NCBI RefSeq assembly: GCF_914768025.1
Contig: NZ_CAJZCE010000018.1
Coordinates: 1-43,937 of the forward strand
Direction: 5' to 3'
Length of the DNA: 43,937 nt
DNA from: Snodgrassella gandavensis
Lineage (GTDB): Bacteria > Pseudomonadota > Gammaproteobacteria > Burkholderiales > Neisseriaceae
Below the pieces are notes generated by a model. The model was not told the origin of the DNA, searched no databases, and saw only the letters and a program-made list of their open reading frames with translations. This document shows positions 26,426 to 35,509 of the stretch, piece by piece. Every line of letters starts with the position of its first letter. Within the stretch, counting starts at the first letter, position 1. The position numbers and the translations under genes were made by a program.

Positions 26426-27817
26426 ATGATGAAAAATATTTCTGTGAAAAGCAGCACCGCTGTATTGGTGTTCAGTTTAAGCGTACTGTTGGCTGGCTGT
26501 GCTACGCATACTTCCTATCCGCAGCAAAGCCTGCGTAAAGCCGGAATGTTAAGCAGTGCAGAAATTGCTGCGCAATATCAGGTTAATGCAAACTGGTGGG
26601 AAATCTATCAGGATGCCACATTGAATCAGCTAATCAGCACGGCACTGGCCAATAATACTGATTTACGTCAGGCGGCGTTAACCGCAGAAAAAGCGCGCTA
26701 CAGTGCCCGGCTGACTGGCGTGGATTTATTTCCCAAAGCCAATGGTTCACTTGGTGCCAGCAGCTCTAAAGACCTCAAACATGGCGGTGCGTCTAGCCGT
26801 AACTTTAGCGGACAGCTTGGCTTAAGCTATGAACTGGATGTGTGGCAGAAAATGCGAACCAATACCAATGCGGCCATCTGGCGGTATCACGCCAGTGAGC
26901 AGGATATGGCCGCCAGCCGGCTGTCGCTGATTAACAGTGTGGTGGATAACTATTTTCATCTGGCTTATATTGATGGTGCCATCAGCCTCACTGAAGACAG
27001 TGTTGAGCAGTACCGGCAGATTGCGCGTATTGCTCAGGCACAATATCAAGTAGGCAAGGTGAGCAGTATTAATGCCACCAATGCCAATCAATCGTTACTG
27101 AATGCCGAAAACAGCCTGACTTCACTGCAACAGAACCGGGTAGAAGTCGTGCAAAATTTGCATAATTTACTGAATCAGCGCCCGAATGAAGCAACAGATA
27201 TCCGGCCGACACCATTAAATCAGATTCATTTTGGTGAGGTGAGTCTGGATGTGCCGTTGTCTGTACTGGCCAACCGCCCTGATTTACGTGCGGCCGAGTA
27301 TCGTTTACAGTCTGCCTATGCCAGTCAACAGGCTACGCGGCGAAGCTGGTATCCGGGCATCAGCCTGAGTACTGTGGTTAATTCGAGTTCTAATACGGCC
27401 ACTTCAGCCTTGCATTTTCCTATCGGTACAGCGGGCGTTAATGTGAATCTGCCGTTTCTCGACTGGCAAACCCTGTATTGGCAAAATAAACAGGCCAAGG
27501 CTGATTTTGAGAGTGCGAAATTAACTTTCGAACAATCGTTGACTACGGCACTCAATGAAGTGGCGCGTTATTACCAGCAATACACGCTTAGCCGTGCCAC
27601 TCTGGCTAATACTGAGCAGAAATATCAGTATGATTTGAAAAATAGCCGCTATTACCATACGCGCTATCAATATGGTGCCAATCCGCTCAGTGACTGGCTG
27701 GATGCATTGAATACACAATATTCTTCGGCACAGAATGTATTGAATAATCGTTATAATGTTTTGCAGAATGAAAATCTGATTTATCAAGCCATGGCCGGGC
27801 GCTATCAGCCGCAGTAA
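26426..27817 (+). CDS. Outer-membrane efflux factor lipoprotein (NodT/TolC family)
   Basis: A 463-residue outer-membrane channel protein. The lipobox LLAGC is at residues 23-27 of the chosen product, and two outer-membrane-efflux repeats follow, each with long helices and a conserved LANRPDLRAAEYRLQ segment near the middle. It trimerises to form the exit duct for MacAB. The frame is open upstream to 26327 and overlaps macB, but the double ATG at 26426/26429 precedes a proper signal peptide, so the upstream part is not coding. It is the third gene of the pump operon. Confidence 0.9.
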   Translation: MMKNISVKSSTAVLVFSLSVLLAGCATHTSYPQQSLRKAGMLSSAEIAAQYQVNANWWEIYQDATLNQLISTALANNTDLRQAALTAEKARYSARLTGVDLFPKANGSLGASSSKDLKHGGASSRNFSGQLGLSYELDVWQKMRTNTNAAIWRYHASEQDMAASRLSLINSVVDNYFHLAYIDGAISLTEDSVEQYRQIARIAQAQYQVGKVSSINATNANQSLLNAENSLTSLQQNRVEVVQNLHNLLNQRPNEATDIRPTPLNQIHFGEVSLDVPLSVLANRPDLRAAEYRLQSAYASQQATRRSWYPGISLSTVVNSSSNTATSALHFPIGTAGVNVNLPFLDWQTLYWQNKQAKADFESAKLTFEQSLTTALNEVARYYQQYTLSRATLANTEQKYQYDLKNSRYYHTRYQYGANPLSDWLDALNTQYSSAQNVLNNRYNVLQNENLIYQAMAGRYQPQ

Positions 27818-27916
27818 TACCGGTACTGATTTGTCTGTTTGTGCGCTGGCTATGATAGCTGGCCTATGACTGCGCAGATGCTGATTAATCGGGCTCGGTG
27901 TTTGATTAAATAGTCA

Positions 27917-28083
27917 GAAAAAAATCGCCCCTAAAAAAGGGGCGCAAAAAGGAACACAAACCACTACCAATAATTAACTGCATAATAAATTGTTGCGAGG
28001 GCAACAATTTATTTTAAAATCGGTTTACATGTTCAGCTGCTTCAACAGGTTATCTGTCAATATTTGTGTTGTTGCGTGAACAT
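27917..28083 (-). ncRNA. Candidate iron-responsive (Fur-regulated) small RNA
   Basis: About 167 bases on the minus strand in a 612-base gene-free region. It starts near 28083, seven bases after a good -10 element. ATGTTCA and TGAACAT near the 5' end can pair. A perfect 13-pair hairpin with loop CCTC lies at 27984-28013. A mostly unpaired linker follows, ending in GTTCCTTTTTGC, which is complementary to purine-rich ribosome sites. The 3' end is a 7-pair hairpin and T run (27918-27944). The Fur-box-like site at the promoter suggests induction by iron limitation, as for NrrF of Neisseria and RyhB of E. coli. Identity with NrrF is not claimed. Confidence 0.65.
27918..27944 (-). terminator. Minus-strand Rho-independent terminator of the candidate sRNA
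   Basis: CGCCCCT (27926-27932) pairs with AGGGGCG (27938-27944). On the minus strand the stem is followed by ATTTTTTT. On the plus strand only CAAAAAGG follows, so it does not terminate the efflux operon. No annotated minus-strand gene ends here. Confidence 0.8.
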
Positions 28084-28089
28084 AAGTGC

Positions 28090-28133
28090 ATCATAAACAA
28101 ATTGGTTTCTAATTGCAAATGATAGTTATTATT
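28090..28133 (-). promoter_or_regulatory. Sigma-70 promoter overlapped by a Fur-box-like site
   Basis: On the minus strand TTGCAA (28113-28118) and TATGAT (28090-28095) are 17 bases apart, matching four and five of six consensus positions. The 19 bases at 28115-28133 agree with the Fur consensus GATAATGATAATCATTATC at 13 positions when aligned by eye, and they overlap the -35 element, as expected for repression. Confidence 0.6.
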
Positions 28134-28429
28134 ATTTATGGAAATAACACCAATTTATATTTATATGACTGATTTTAATAGCAATAAAAATGGTGTTGTG
28201 GTTGTTGGTTAGTTGCTAATATGACATTTATCTGGCAAATTTGCTGGTTGTGTCTGCATAGACTGCTAAAATTCCACTTTCGTGATTATTCAGTCTGTTA
28301 CTGCGGTAAGTCTGGCTGGGTCGGAAAGTAAATCTGCTGCTGGCTATTACTGGCAGGTATGCGCAGTAATAGATTTTTAGTATTATCGTTGTTTTAGGTC
28401 TGCGGTATTCAACCGCTTATAGCATCAAT

Positions 28430-29170
28430 ATGCGTCAAATTATTCTCGATACTGAAACCACTGGCCTGTCGGCAAGCAATGGCGACCGTCTGATTGAGTT
28501 TGCCGGCGTGGAAATGATAGACCGGCGTCTTACTGGTAACAACCTGCATTTGTATGTTAATCCTGAGCGTGATATCCCTGAAGAAGCTGTGGCGGTGCAC
28601 GGAATTACGCTGGAAAAGCTGAATGAAATGAATGCACCGGTATTTGCTGAAGTAGCGCAGCAGATTGCCGATTATATACGTGGTGCCGAGTTGATTATTC
28701 ATAATGCCACGTTTGACGTTGGTTTTCTGAACATGGAGTTTAGCCGTCTGGGCATGCCCGATGTCGAAAGTATTACCAGCGATATCACTGATACCCTCAA
28801 AATGGCACGGGACAGATATCCGGGGCAGAAGAATTCGCTGGATGCATTGTGTACGCGTCTGGAAGTTGACCGCAGCAAGCGTGTACTGCATGGCGCACTG
28901 ATTGACTGCGAACTACTGGGTGAAGTTTATCTGGCCATGACGCGTAGTCAGTTCAGTCTGGTGGATGAACTGATGGCTACAACCACTGCCAGCAATAATC
29001 CGGCAGCCGGCAGCCAGTATCAGATTAAACATGCAGCGCTACCGGTAGTCACACCCAGCAGCGAAGAACTGGCTGAACATGAAGCCTATTTGCAGGAATT
29101 GGACAAAATTGCTGGCGCGCCCTGTGTCTGGCGGCAGTGGCAGCAGGATACTGAGGATAAACCTGCATGA
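28430..29170 (+). CDS. dnaQ: DNA polymerase III epsilon subunit (3'-5' proofreading exonuclease)
   Basis: A 246-residue DEDDh exonuclease that removes misincorporated bases in the replicative polymerase core. ExoI is LDTETTG with D7 and E9, ExoII is HNATFD with D96, and ExoIII has H154 and D159 in HGALID. QFSLV at 174-178 sits where E. coli epsilon has its clamp-binding motif. The C-terminal tail would contact the alpha subunit. It overlaps ispD by four bases, an arrangement that links proofreading with isoprenoid synthesis only through shared transcription. Confidence 0.95.
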   Translation: MRQIILDTETTGLSASNGDRLIEFAGVEMIDRRLTGNNLHLYVNPERDIPEEAVAVHGITLEKLNEMNAPVFAEVAQQIADYIRGAELIIHNATFDVGFLNMEFSRLGMPDVESITSDITDTLKMARDRYPGQKNSLDALCTRLEVDRSKRVLHGALIDCELLGEVYLAMTRSQFSLVDELMATTTASNNPAAGSQYQIKHAALPVVTPSSEELAEHEAYLQELDKIAGAPCVWRQWQQDTEDKPA

Positions 29171-29874
29171 CTCGCCATGTGGTGCTGATTCCTGCCGCCG
29201 GTATCGGTGCACGCTTTGGTGCTGCGTGTCCGAAACAATATGTTAGTCTGGCTGGTAAAACTGTTTTGGAGCATACCGTGTCGCGGCTGGCACAAATCAG
29301 GGCAATTGATTTACTGCTGATTGTGGTTTCTGAACAGGATGCTTATATCGATGCCATCTATCCAGCAGCAGCGTTACCGCCGAATGTCCATATTCTGCGT
29401 TGTGGCGGTGCTACGCGTGCGCAGACTGTGCGCAATGGTATTACGCATGCACAGCAGCAGTTTGGTTTACAGGATGATGATTGGCTACTGGTACATGATG
29501 CAGCCCGTTGCTGTGTGAGTGCTGATTCGGTACAGCGTCTGCTTGCAGCCGTACATAATCATACCGTAGGCGGGTTGCTGGCGTTGCCAGTGGCCGATAC
29601 CCTGAAGCAGGCTGATGCAGCGCAGCATGTATGCTGTACGGTGAGTAGAGCAGGTTTGTGGCAGGCGCAAACACCACAAATGTTCCGTGCCGGTATTCTG
29701 GCCAGAGCACTGGCACAGGCGGATCTGGATGTGATAACAGATGAATCTTCCGCTGTGGAAGCACTCGGCTTGGCGCCTTTGCTGGTACCTGGCGATGTCT
29801 GTAACCTGAAATTAACCAGTGCACAGGATGCTTTATTAGCCACCTATTTTTTACAGCAGGAAACCGTTGAATGA
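29167..29874 (+). CDS. ispD: 2-C-methyl-D-erythritol 4-phosphate cytidylyltransferase
   Basis: A 235-residue enzyme of the non-mevalonate isoprenoid pathway that joins CTP to methylerythritol phosphate. The N-terminal [11 protein letters not shown]...CPKQY holds the CTP-binding lysine K23, and VHDAARCCV matches the family DxA(R) motif. It overlaps dnaQ upstream and ispF downstream by four bases each, so the three genes should be co-translated. Confidence 0.95.
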   Translation: MTRHVVLIPAAGIGARFGAACPKQYVSLAGKTVLEHTVSRLAQIRAIDLLLIVVSEQDAYIDAIYPAAALPPNVHILRCGGATRAQTVRNGITHAQQQFGLQDDDWLLVHDAARCCVSADSVQRLLAAVHNHTVGGLLALPVADTLKQADAAQHVCCTVSRAGLWQAQTPQMFRAGILARALAQADLDVITDESSAVEALGLAPLLVPGDVCNLKLTSAQDALLATYFLQQETVE

Positions 29875-30353
29875 ATTCGATAAGAATCGGGCAGGGCTAT
29901 GATGTTCATCAGCTCGTTGCTGGCAGGCCGCTGTTACTGGGCGGGGTAAATATTCCCTTTGATAAAGGCTTGCTTGGTCATTCTGATGCCGATGCGCTAT
30001 TGCATGCCATTACCGATGCGCTGCTGGGTGCAGCGGCTTTAGGTGATATCGGTAAACTTTATCCGGATACCGCAGCAGCGAATAAAGACGCAGACAGCCG
30101 CGTACTGTTGCGTGGTGCATATGCCGCTGTGCAGGCTGCTGGCTGGCGGGTAGTCAATATCGACAGTACGGTGATTGCTCAGCGGCCAAAATTGCGTCCT
30201 TATATAGATCAGATGCGAATGCACATTGCTTCCGACCTGAATCTGCCCCTTGAAGCGGTGAATATTAAGGGTAAAACCAATGAGAAATTAGGTTATCTGG
30301 GACGGGAAGAAGCTATTGAAGCTCAAGCCATTGTCTTACTGACAGCAGTTTAA
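29871..30353 (+). CDS. ispF: 2-C-methyl-D-erythritol 2,4-cyclodiphosphate synthase
   Basis: A 160-residue trimeric enzyme acting two steps after IspD. Zinc ligands D11 and H13 in GYDVHQL and H45 in LLHAITD are at the expected spacing, and [13 protein letters not shown] is the usual C-terminal motif. It overlaps ispD by four bases. Confidence 0.96.
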   Translation: MNSIRIGQGYDVHQLVAGRPLLLGGVNIPFDKGLLGHSDADALLHAITDALLGAAALGDIGKLYPDTAAANKDADSRVLLRGAYAAVQAAGWRVVNIDSTVIAQRPKLRPYIDQMRMHIASDLNLPLEAVNIKGKTNEKLGYLGREEAIEAQAIVLLTAV

Positions 30354-30436
30354 TCTGATATGAGCTTGAGCTATAATTTTTTTATGTAGATAAATATTGT
30401 CTGAACATTGAATGGAATAAATAAGGAGCAGTAAGT

Positions 30437-31105
30437 ATGACAGCACAAGATGAGCTGAAGCGTCAGGCCGCTGAAAAAGCAGTAGAATATGTACAGGAAA
30501 ACGAATATTTGGGGGTGGGTACTGGTTCGACTGTACGTTTCTTTATTGAAGCGCTGGCGCAAAGCAGAAAAAGAATCAAAGGTGCGGTTTCCACTTCTGT
30601 CCAGACCAGTGAAGCTTTGAAAAGCTTTGGTATTCCTGAAGTCACTCTGAATGAAGTCAATGGTTTGCCCTTGTATGTTGATGGTGCAGATGAAATTAAT
30701 CATTTATTGCAGATGATTAAAGGCGGTGGTGGCGCATTGTTAAATGAAAAAATTGTGGCCAGCGCTGCTGAAAAATTCATTTGTATTGCCGATGAAAGCA
30801 AGTACACTAGCCGCCTTGGTCATGTGCCGCTGCCGGTGGAAGTCAGGCCAAATGCCCGTTCACTGGTAGCACGCAGACTGTTGAAGCTGGGCGGCGAACC
30901 GGAATTGCGTTTGGGTTTTACCACCGATAACGGCAATCAGATTCTGGATGTAGCCAATCTGAACCTGAACGAACCGATTAAAATGGAAGATGCGATTAAC
31001 GGTATACCTGGCGTGGTAGACAATGGTTTGTTTACCCATCACGCAGCTGATTTGCTGGTGCTGGGTTGCAGCAGTGGCGTTCAGGTATTAACGGCCAAAG
31101 TCTGA
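30437..31105 (+). CDS. rpiA: Ribose-5-phosphate isomerase A
   Basis: A 222-residue cytoplasmic enzyme that interconverts ribose 5-phosphate and ribulose 5-phosphate in the pentose phosphate pathway. GTGST lies at 28-32, D82 and D85 in VDGADE, K95 in IKGGGGA and E104 in LNEK, each one position beyond the E. coli numbering. AAGGAG lies eight to ten bases before the ATG. It starts 83 bases after ispF and may have its own promoter. Confidence 0.96.
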   Translation: MTAQDELKRQAAEKAVEYVQENEYLGVGTGSTVRFFIEALAQSRKRIKGAVSTSVQTSEALKSFGIPEVTLNEVNGLPLYVDGADEINHLLQMIKGGGGALLNEKIVASAAEKFICIADESKYTSRLGHVPLPVEVRPNARSLVARRLLKLGGEPELRLGFTTDNGNQILDVANLNLNEPIKMEDAINGIPGVVDNGLFTHHAADLLVLGCSSGVQVLTAKV

Positions 31106-31152
31106 ATTTGCTGCGGCACAAGTGTGTAATAATTGTTTGAATTAATATTTGC

Positions 31153-31186
31153 GCAGCCAGTTGCCTTAAAAAGGGTGACTGGCTGC
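31153..31186 (+). terminator. Possible weak terminator after rpiA
   Basis: GCAGCCAGT (31153-31161) pairs with ACTGGCTGC (31178-31186), with CCTT/AAGG extending the stem inside. Only TGTTGTTT follows, so termination efficiency is uncertain. Confidence 0.45.
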
Positions 31187-31286
31187 TGTTGTTTGAAGCA
31201 CCTGTCCTGTTGTCAGCATAGCCGGCAGCAACTGGTGGCGGCCTGTTAATCTGGCCAAACATATTCAAGATATGGTTTTCTGATAA

Positions 31287-31943
31287 ATGCATAAAAGGCA
31301 AAAAATTTTGACTAAATGGCGTAAACTTCTGCTGTGGATAGCAGTTATTCTGACGGTAGCCAAAGTCTGGTTACCGGACAGCATGATTGCGCCACTAGAA
31401 GACTGGATCCATAAAGCCGATAGTATTGTGCGTTCTGTGCAGGACATGTTCAATGGTAAGCCAGCAGGTAACAGGGCTAAAAAATGGGCAGTAGCCAGTA
31501 AAGGGCAATATTCTGGTAGCGTTGATAGCGTGCATGATGGAGATACAGTACATATCAAGGATAGAGATGGACACATGCATAAGGTGCGGCTGGCTAATAT
31601 AGATGCGCCAGAAATAAAGCAGGCCTACGGGATTGCCAGTCGTGACGCCTTAAAGGCATGTATTGAAGGCCAGTCTGTGGTTGTCAATGTTGTTGCTGTC
31701 GACCAGTATCAGCGCGAGGTTGGCCAGATTATGCTGAAAAATGTAGATATTAATTTATGGATGGTGCAGCAGGGTTATGCTTGGCATTACGCCTCAATTG
31801 CCCAAAAACAGCAGGATCGCTTTGGTTTTAGCCGTTATCAGGATGCCCAGCTTCAGGCACGCCAAAAACGACTTGGTTTGTGGCACAATGCGCGAGCAAT
31901 TGCACCCTGGCAGTTTCGTCAGCAACAAAAAAACAGATCATAG
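31287..31943 (+). CDS. Membrane-anchored thermonuclease-like (SNase) protein
   Basis: A 218-residue predicted nuclease. A single N-terminal membrane segment (about 13-33) is followed by a staphylococcal-nuclease fold at about 70-205. Conserved elements are VDSVHDGDTVHI, VRLANIDAPE (the arginine and acidic calcium-site residues), and QYQREVG, matching the DxYGRxxG motif in part. It should cleave DNA or RNA at the outer face of the inner membrane. The ATG at 31287 has a weak ribosome site; TTG at 31308, preceded by AAAAGG, is an alternative that keeps the anchor. It lies nine bases before nth. Confidence 0.82.
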   Translation: MHKRQKILTKWRKLLLWIAVILTVAKVWLPDSMIAPLEDWIHKADSIVRSVQDMFNGKPAGNRAKKWAVASKGQYSGSVDSVHDGDTVHIKDRDGHMHKVRLANIDAPEIKQAYGIASRDALKACIEGQSVVVNVVAVDQYQREVGQIMLKNVDINLWMVQQGYAWHYASIAQKQQDRFGFSRYQDAQLQARQKRLGLWHNARAIAPWQFRQQQKNRS

Positions 31944-31952
31944 TCGAATCTC

Positions 31953-32594
31953 ATGAATGCACATAAACGTAAGGAAATTTTTACCCGTTTGCAGGCCGCC
32001 TGTCCGCATCCGACCACAGAACTGATATTTCACTCGCCGTTTGAATTATTAATTGCGGTGATGCTCTCAGCTCAGGCTACGGATGTATCCGTGAATAAAT
32101 GTACCGTGCATTTGTTTCAGTTAGCACCAACGGCAGAAGCCATGCTGGCTTTAGGTATAGATAAAATCATGGCCAGCATTCGCACCATTGGTCTATACAA
32201 AACCAAAGCCAAACATGTGCTGGAAACCTGTCAGATTCTGGTGCAGCAGTATGATGGAGAAGTGCCGCAAACCCGGGAGCAACTGGAGGCTTTACCGGGA
32301 GTAGGGCGCAAAACTGCCAATGTGGTGCTGAATACGGCATTTGGCCAGCCAACGATTGCAGTTGATACCCATATTTTTCGCGTATGTAACCGCACAGCCC
32401 TTGCACCGGGCAAAACTGTGCGTGAAGTGGAGGATAAATTAATGCAGGTAGTACCCAAACAATTCAGGGTAGATGCGCACCACTGGCTGATTTTACATGG
32501 ACGTTACACATGTAAAGCGCGTAAACCTATGTGCGAGCACTGTTTGATTAATGATTTGTGCGAATATCCGGCAAAGACAACTTTAACTGTCTGA
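31953..32594 (+). CDS. nth: Endonuclease III
   Basis: A 213-residue bifunctional DNA glycosylase and AP lyase that removes oxidised pyrimidines. The helix-hairpin-helix LPGVGRKTA carries catalytic K120, and the catalytic aspartate is D138 in VDTHIFR, both at the E. coli positions. The iron-sulfur ligands C187, C194, C197 and C203 are all present. It may be co-transcribed with the upstream nuclease-like gene. Confidence 0.96.
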   Translation: MNAHKRKEIFTRLQAACPHPTTELIFHSPFELLIAVMLSAQATDVSVNKCTVHLFQLAPTAEAMLALGIDKIMASIRTIGLYKTKAKHVLETCQILVQQYDGEVPQTREQLEALPGVGRKTANVVLNTAFGQPTIAVDTHIFRVCNRTALAPGKTVREVEDKLMQVVPKQFRVDAHHWLILHGRYTCKARKPMCEHCLINDLCEYPAKTTLTV

Positions 32595-32674
32595 TTATGT
32601 AATTTAACGCCTCTTTTCGTTACAATATTATTCATAACCGCTTATGTAAGAAAACAAACAAGATAGGGAAGTTG

Positions 32675-34156
32675 ATGCGGATAAATCGCAAATATATGTT
32701 GACCGCAATTATGTTGATGTTGTTGGCGGTAGCTGGTTGTGACAGACTGAAACACTGGTTGGGTAAAGAAAATTCCAATCAGAGTTTTGTGAAGGAAATT
32801 CCTGCGGGTACTGATGGCAACAATAATCAGGTAGCCTTGTTATTGCCTGATTTTACCCAGCTAGTTGACCAGCAGGGGCCGGCGGTAGTGAATATTCAGG
32901 CAACGCGTGACAATCGCAATATTGATGGTGACAGCGAAGTTAGCTCAGATGCTTTACCTGATAACGATCCATTTTACGAATACTTCAAATATCTTTTACC
33001 CAAGGTACCGCAAACGCCGCAGGCAAATGATGATGAATTCAATTTTGGTTCCGGTTTCATCATCAGCAAAGACGGCTATATTCTCACCAATACCCATGTC
33101 GTCAATGGCATGAACAACATCAAGGTATTACTGAATGATAAACGTGAATTTCAGGCCAGATTGATTGGCGCTGATATCCAGTCTGATGTTGCATTATTAA
33201 AAATCAGTGCCGGTGAATTACCCGTGGTGCAGCCGGGTAATCCCAAAGACCTGAAAGTAGGGGAGTGGGTGGCTGCAATCGGAGCACCGTTTGGTTTTGA
33301 TAACAGTGTGACTGCCGGTATCGTTTCTGCTAAAGGGCGCAGCCTGCCAGACGAGAATTACACCCCGTTTATCCAGACTGATGTGGCCATCAATCCGGGC
33401 AATTCGGGTGGGCCACTGTTTAATCTGAAAGGGCAGGTAGTCGGGATTAATTCACAGATATACAGTCGCAGTGGCGGATTTATGGGTATATCCTTTGCTA
33501 TTCCGATTGATGTGGCCATGAATGTGGCTGAACAGTTGAAAACAACAGGTAAAGTACAGCGCGGCCGTCTGGGTGTAGTCATTCAGGAAGTTAACTACAA
33601 TCTGGCGAAATCTTTTGGTTTGGATAAAGCCAACGGAGCACTGATTACTCAGGTTGTTGCCGGCGGACCGGCAGCCAAAGCCGGTTTGTTAATAGGCGAT
33701 ATTGTGGAAAGCGTGAATGGTGAACGGCTAGATAATTCCAGTGATTTACCAGTTAGAGTTGGCTTATTGCAACCGGGTAAACAGATTATTCTGGGTATCT
33801 GGCGTAAAGGCAAAAAAGAAGAAATCAAAGTCGTACTGGATAATATGTCTCCGGCCATCACTAATCCATCCACTGCTGCCAGTGCCGTTACGACGCCCAC
33901 CGACGGCACCAATTTTACCGAGCAGAAACTTGGCCTAACCTTACAGGCAACAACTAAAGGACTGGTAATAGAAGAAGTCAGCGGACTGGCTGCACAGGTA
34001 GATTTACGTCGTGGCGATATCATTGTGGCCGTTGGCCAAAAACTGGTGCATGATGAAAATGATTTCGAACAGGCGGTAGCAGCCAGTGGTAAAAGTGTAC
34101 CACTGCTAATCAGACGTGCCAGTAACACACTGTTTGTTGCCCTGATGCTACCCTGA
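32675..34156 (+). CDS. Do-family serine protease with a lipoprotein signal
   Basis: A 493-residue HtrA/DegP-type periplasmic protease and chaperone. The catalytic triad is H141 (TNTHVV), D171 (QSDVALLK) and S244 (NPGNSGGP). Two PDZ domains follow, at about 283-375 and 405-490. The signal ends LAVAGC, so C22 should be lipidated, unlike classical DegP, and W-G-K basic residues follow. AGGGA lies five bases before ATG 32675; the frame also has a TTG three bases earlier. The long linker between the PDZ domains is Thr/Ala-rich. It degrades misfolded envelope proteins; the membrane tether is an inference from the lipobox. Confidence 0.9.
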   Translation: MRINRKYMLTAIMLMLLAVAGCDRLKHWLGKENSNQSFVKEIPAGTDGNNNQVALLLPDFTQLVDQQGPAVVNIQATRDNRNIDGDSEVSSDALPDNDPFYEYFKYLLPKVPQTPQANDDEFNFGSGFIISKDGYILTNTHVVNGMNNIKVLLNDKREFQARLIGADIQSDVALLKISAGELPVVQPGNPKDLKVGEWVAAIGAPFGFDNSVTAGIVSAKGRSLPDENYTPFIQTDVAINPGNSGGPLFNLKGQVVGINSQIYSRSGGFMGISFAIPIDVAMNVAEQLKTTGKVQRGRLGVVIQEVNYNLAKSFGLDKANGALITQVVAGGPAAKAGLLIGDIVESVNGERLDNSSDLPVRVGLLQPGKQIILGIWRKGKKEEIKVVLDNMSPAITNPSTAASAVTTPTDGTNFTEQKLGLTLQATTKGLVIEEVSGLAAQVDLRRGDIIVAVGQKLVHDENDFEQAVAASGKSVPLLIRRASNTLFVALMLP

Positions 34157-34343
34157 TATGCGGCATAAAATAGATATCTGGTTGCAATGTCTTATTGCCT
34201 GTGTGACTACAGGTTTAATCAGGCGGTCAATTCACATCAATATACAGCTCTATCTGTATTCAATTGATTCAATCATGGTGAGAAATTAACACTTAATCTG
34301 GCTGGATAGTTAATTCATTTATATATTTTTCTGGAATAAATTT

Positions 34344-35441
34344 ATGTTGTCAGCACCACCCAAAGCATTAGCACGTGGCCCTGTTATGGCTGATGTAGCA
34401 GCGTTTCAGCTCAGTGCCGCAGAACGTGAACGTTTATCCCACCCAGCAATCGGCGGAGTAATTTTGTTCCGACGCAATTATCAGTCCCAGGCACAACTAA
34501 CCAGACTGGTTGCAGAAATCAAGGCCTTACGAACCCCAGAACTAATCGTGGCTGTTGATCATGAGGGCGGGCGGGTACAACGCTTTATTCCGGAATTTAC
34601 CCGATTACCGGCAATGCGTACTCTAGGACAGTGCTGGGAACAGCATGGCGCAGCAATGGCCGATAAAATGGCTGAAACAGTAGGCTGGGTACTGGCTACT
34701 GAATTACGTGCATGTGGGATAGATTTGTCATTTACACCGGTGCTGGACCTTGACTGGGGCGAGTGTGCCGTTATCGGTAATCGCAGTTTTCATCAGCAGC
34801 CTGCCGTAGTGAGCGCTCTGGCGATTGCCTTGCAGCGTGGTCTGGCATATGGTGGCATGGCTTGCTGTGGTAAGCATTTTCCCGGTCATGGTGCCGCCAG
34901 TGGTGATAGCCATCTGACTATGCCTGTGGATAACCGTAGCTGGGAAGAATTATGGGCAGATGATATTCAGCCATTCAAAGATTTGATTCATCATGGCATG
35001 CCAGCACTAATGCCGGCACATGTAGTGTATCCGAGAATAGATCCAACCGAGCCGGCCGGATTTTCCACTATCTGGCTAGAAGAAATTCTGCGCGACAAAA
35101 TGCAGTTTGATGGCGTGATTTTTTCTGATGACCTTACCATGGAAGGTGCCAGTAGCGCTGGTAATATTAAACAGCGTGCAGCACATGCTTTTGCTGCTGG
35201 TTGTGACATTGCGCTGGTATGTAACAAGCCTGACTGGGTGGATAAACTGCTGGACGGTTTTGTCTGGCCGGATACCAGCCGTCTGGCACAACGTTGGCAA
35301 ATGATTGCCGGCAGTGGTACCGCAGCACAATACTGCGCCACTATGCAAACACCCGAATTTCAGGCTGCACAGCAGCTAGTGGCCAGCCTCGCTTCAGCGC
35401 AGGATACCTTCAACGGTGTACAGGTAGGAGAAGCCTGTTAA
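34344..35441 (+). CDS. nagZ: Beta-N-acetylhexosaminidase NagZ
   Basis: A 365-residue cytoplasmic glycoside hydrolase family 3 enzyme that removes N-acetylglucosamine from 1,6-anhydro muropeptides in peptidoglycan recycling. KHFPGHG is at 177-183, the mobile catalytic loop D188-S-H190 follows, and the nucleophile is the aspartate of FSDDL at about 262. There is no signal peptide, which fits the cytoplasmic role. It ends at a strong bidirectional terminator. Confidence 0.94.
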   Translation: MLSAPPKALARGPVMADVAAFQLSAAERERLSHPAIGGVILFRRNYQSQAQLTRLVAEIKALRTPELIVAVDHEGGRVQRFIPEFTRLPAMRTLGQCWEQHGAAMADKMAETVGWVLATELRACGIDLSFTPVLDLDWGECAVIGNRSFHQQPAVVSALAIALQRGLAYGGMACCGKHFPGHGAASGDSHLTMPVDNRSWEELWADDIQPFKDLIHHGMPALMPAHVVYPRIDPTEPAGFSTIWLEEILRDKMQFDGVIFSDDLTMEGASSAGNIKQRAAHAFAAGCDIALVCNKPDWVDKLLDGFVWPDTSRLAQRWQMIAGSGTAAQYCATMQTPEFQAAQQLVASLASAQDTFNGVQVGEAC

Positions 35442-35463
35442 TCTCATTCGAGTTATTGTTAAC

Positions 35464-35494
35464 AAAAAAGCCATAGTAAAACTATGGCTTTTTT
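35464..35494. terminator. Bidirectional terminator between nagZ and adhP
   Basis: AAAAAAGCCATAG and CTATGGCTTTTTT form a perfect 13-base stem with loop TAAAA, with T runs on both strands. Confidence 0.92.
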
Positions 35495-35509
35495 GCTGAT
35501 TAGCTTAAA

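Noticed and set aside
27818-28429. Terminator of the efflux operon at 27926-27944
   Set aside because: The T tract follows the hairpin only on the minus strand, so it does not fit the plus-strand operon.
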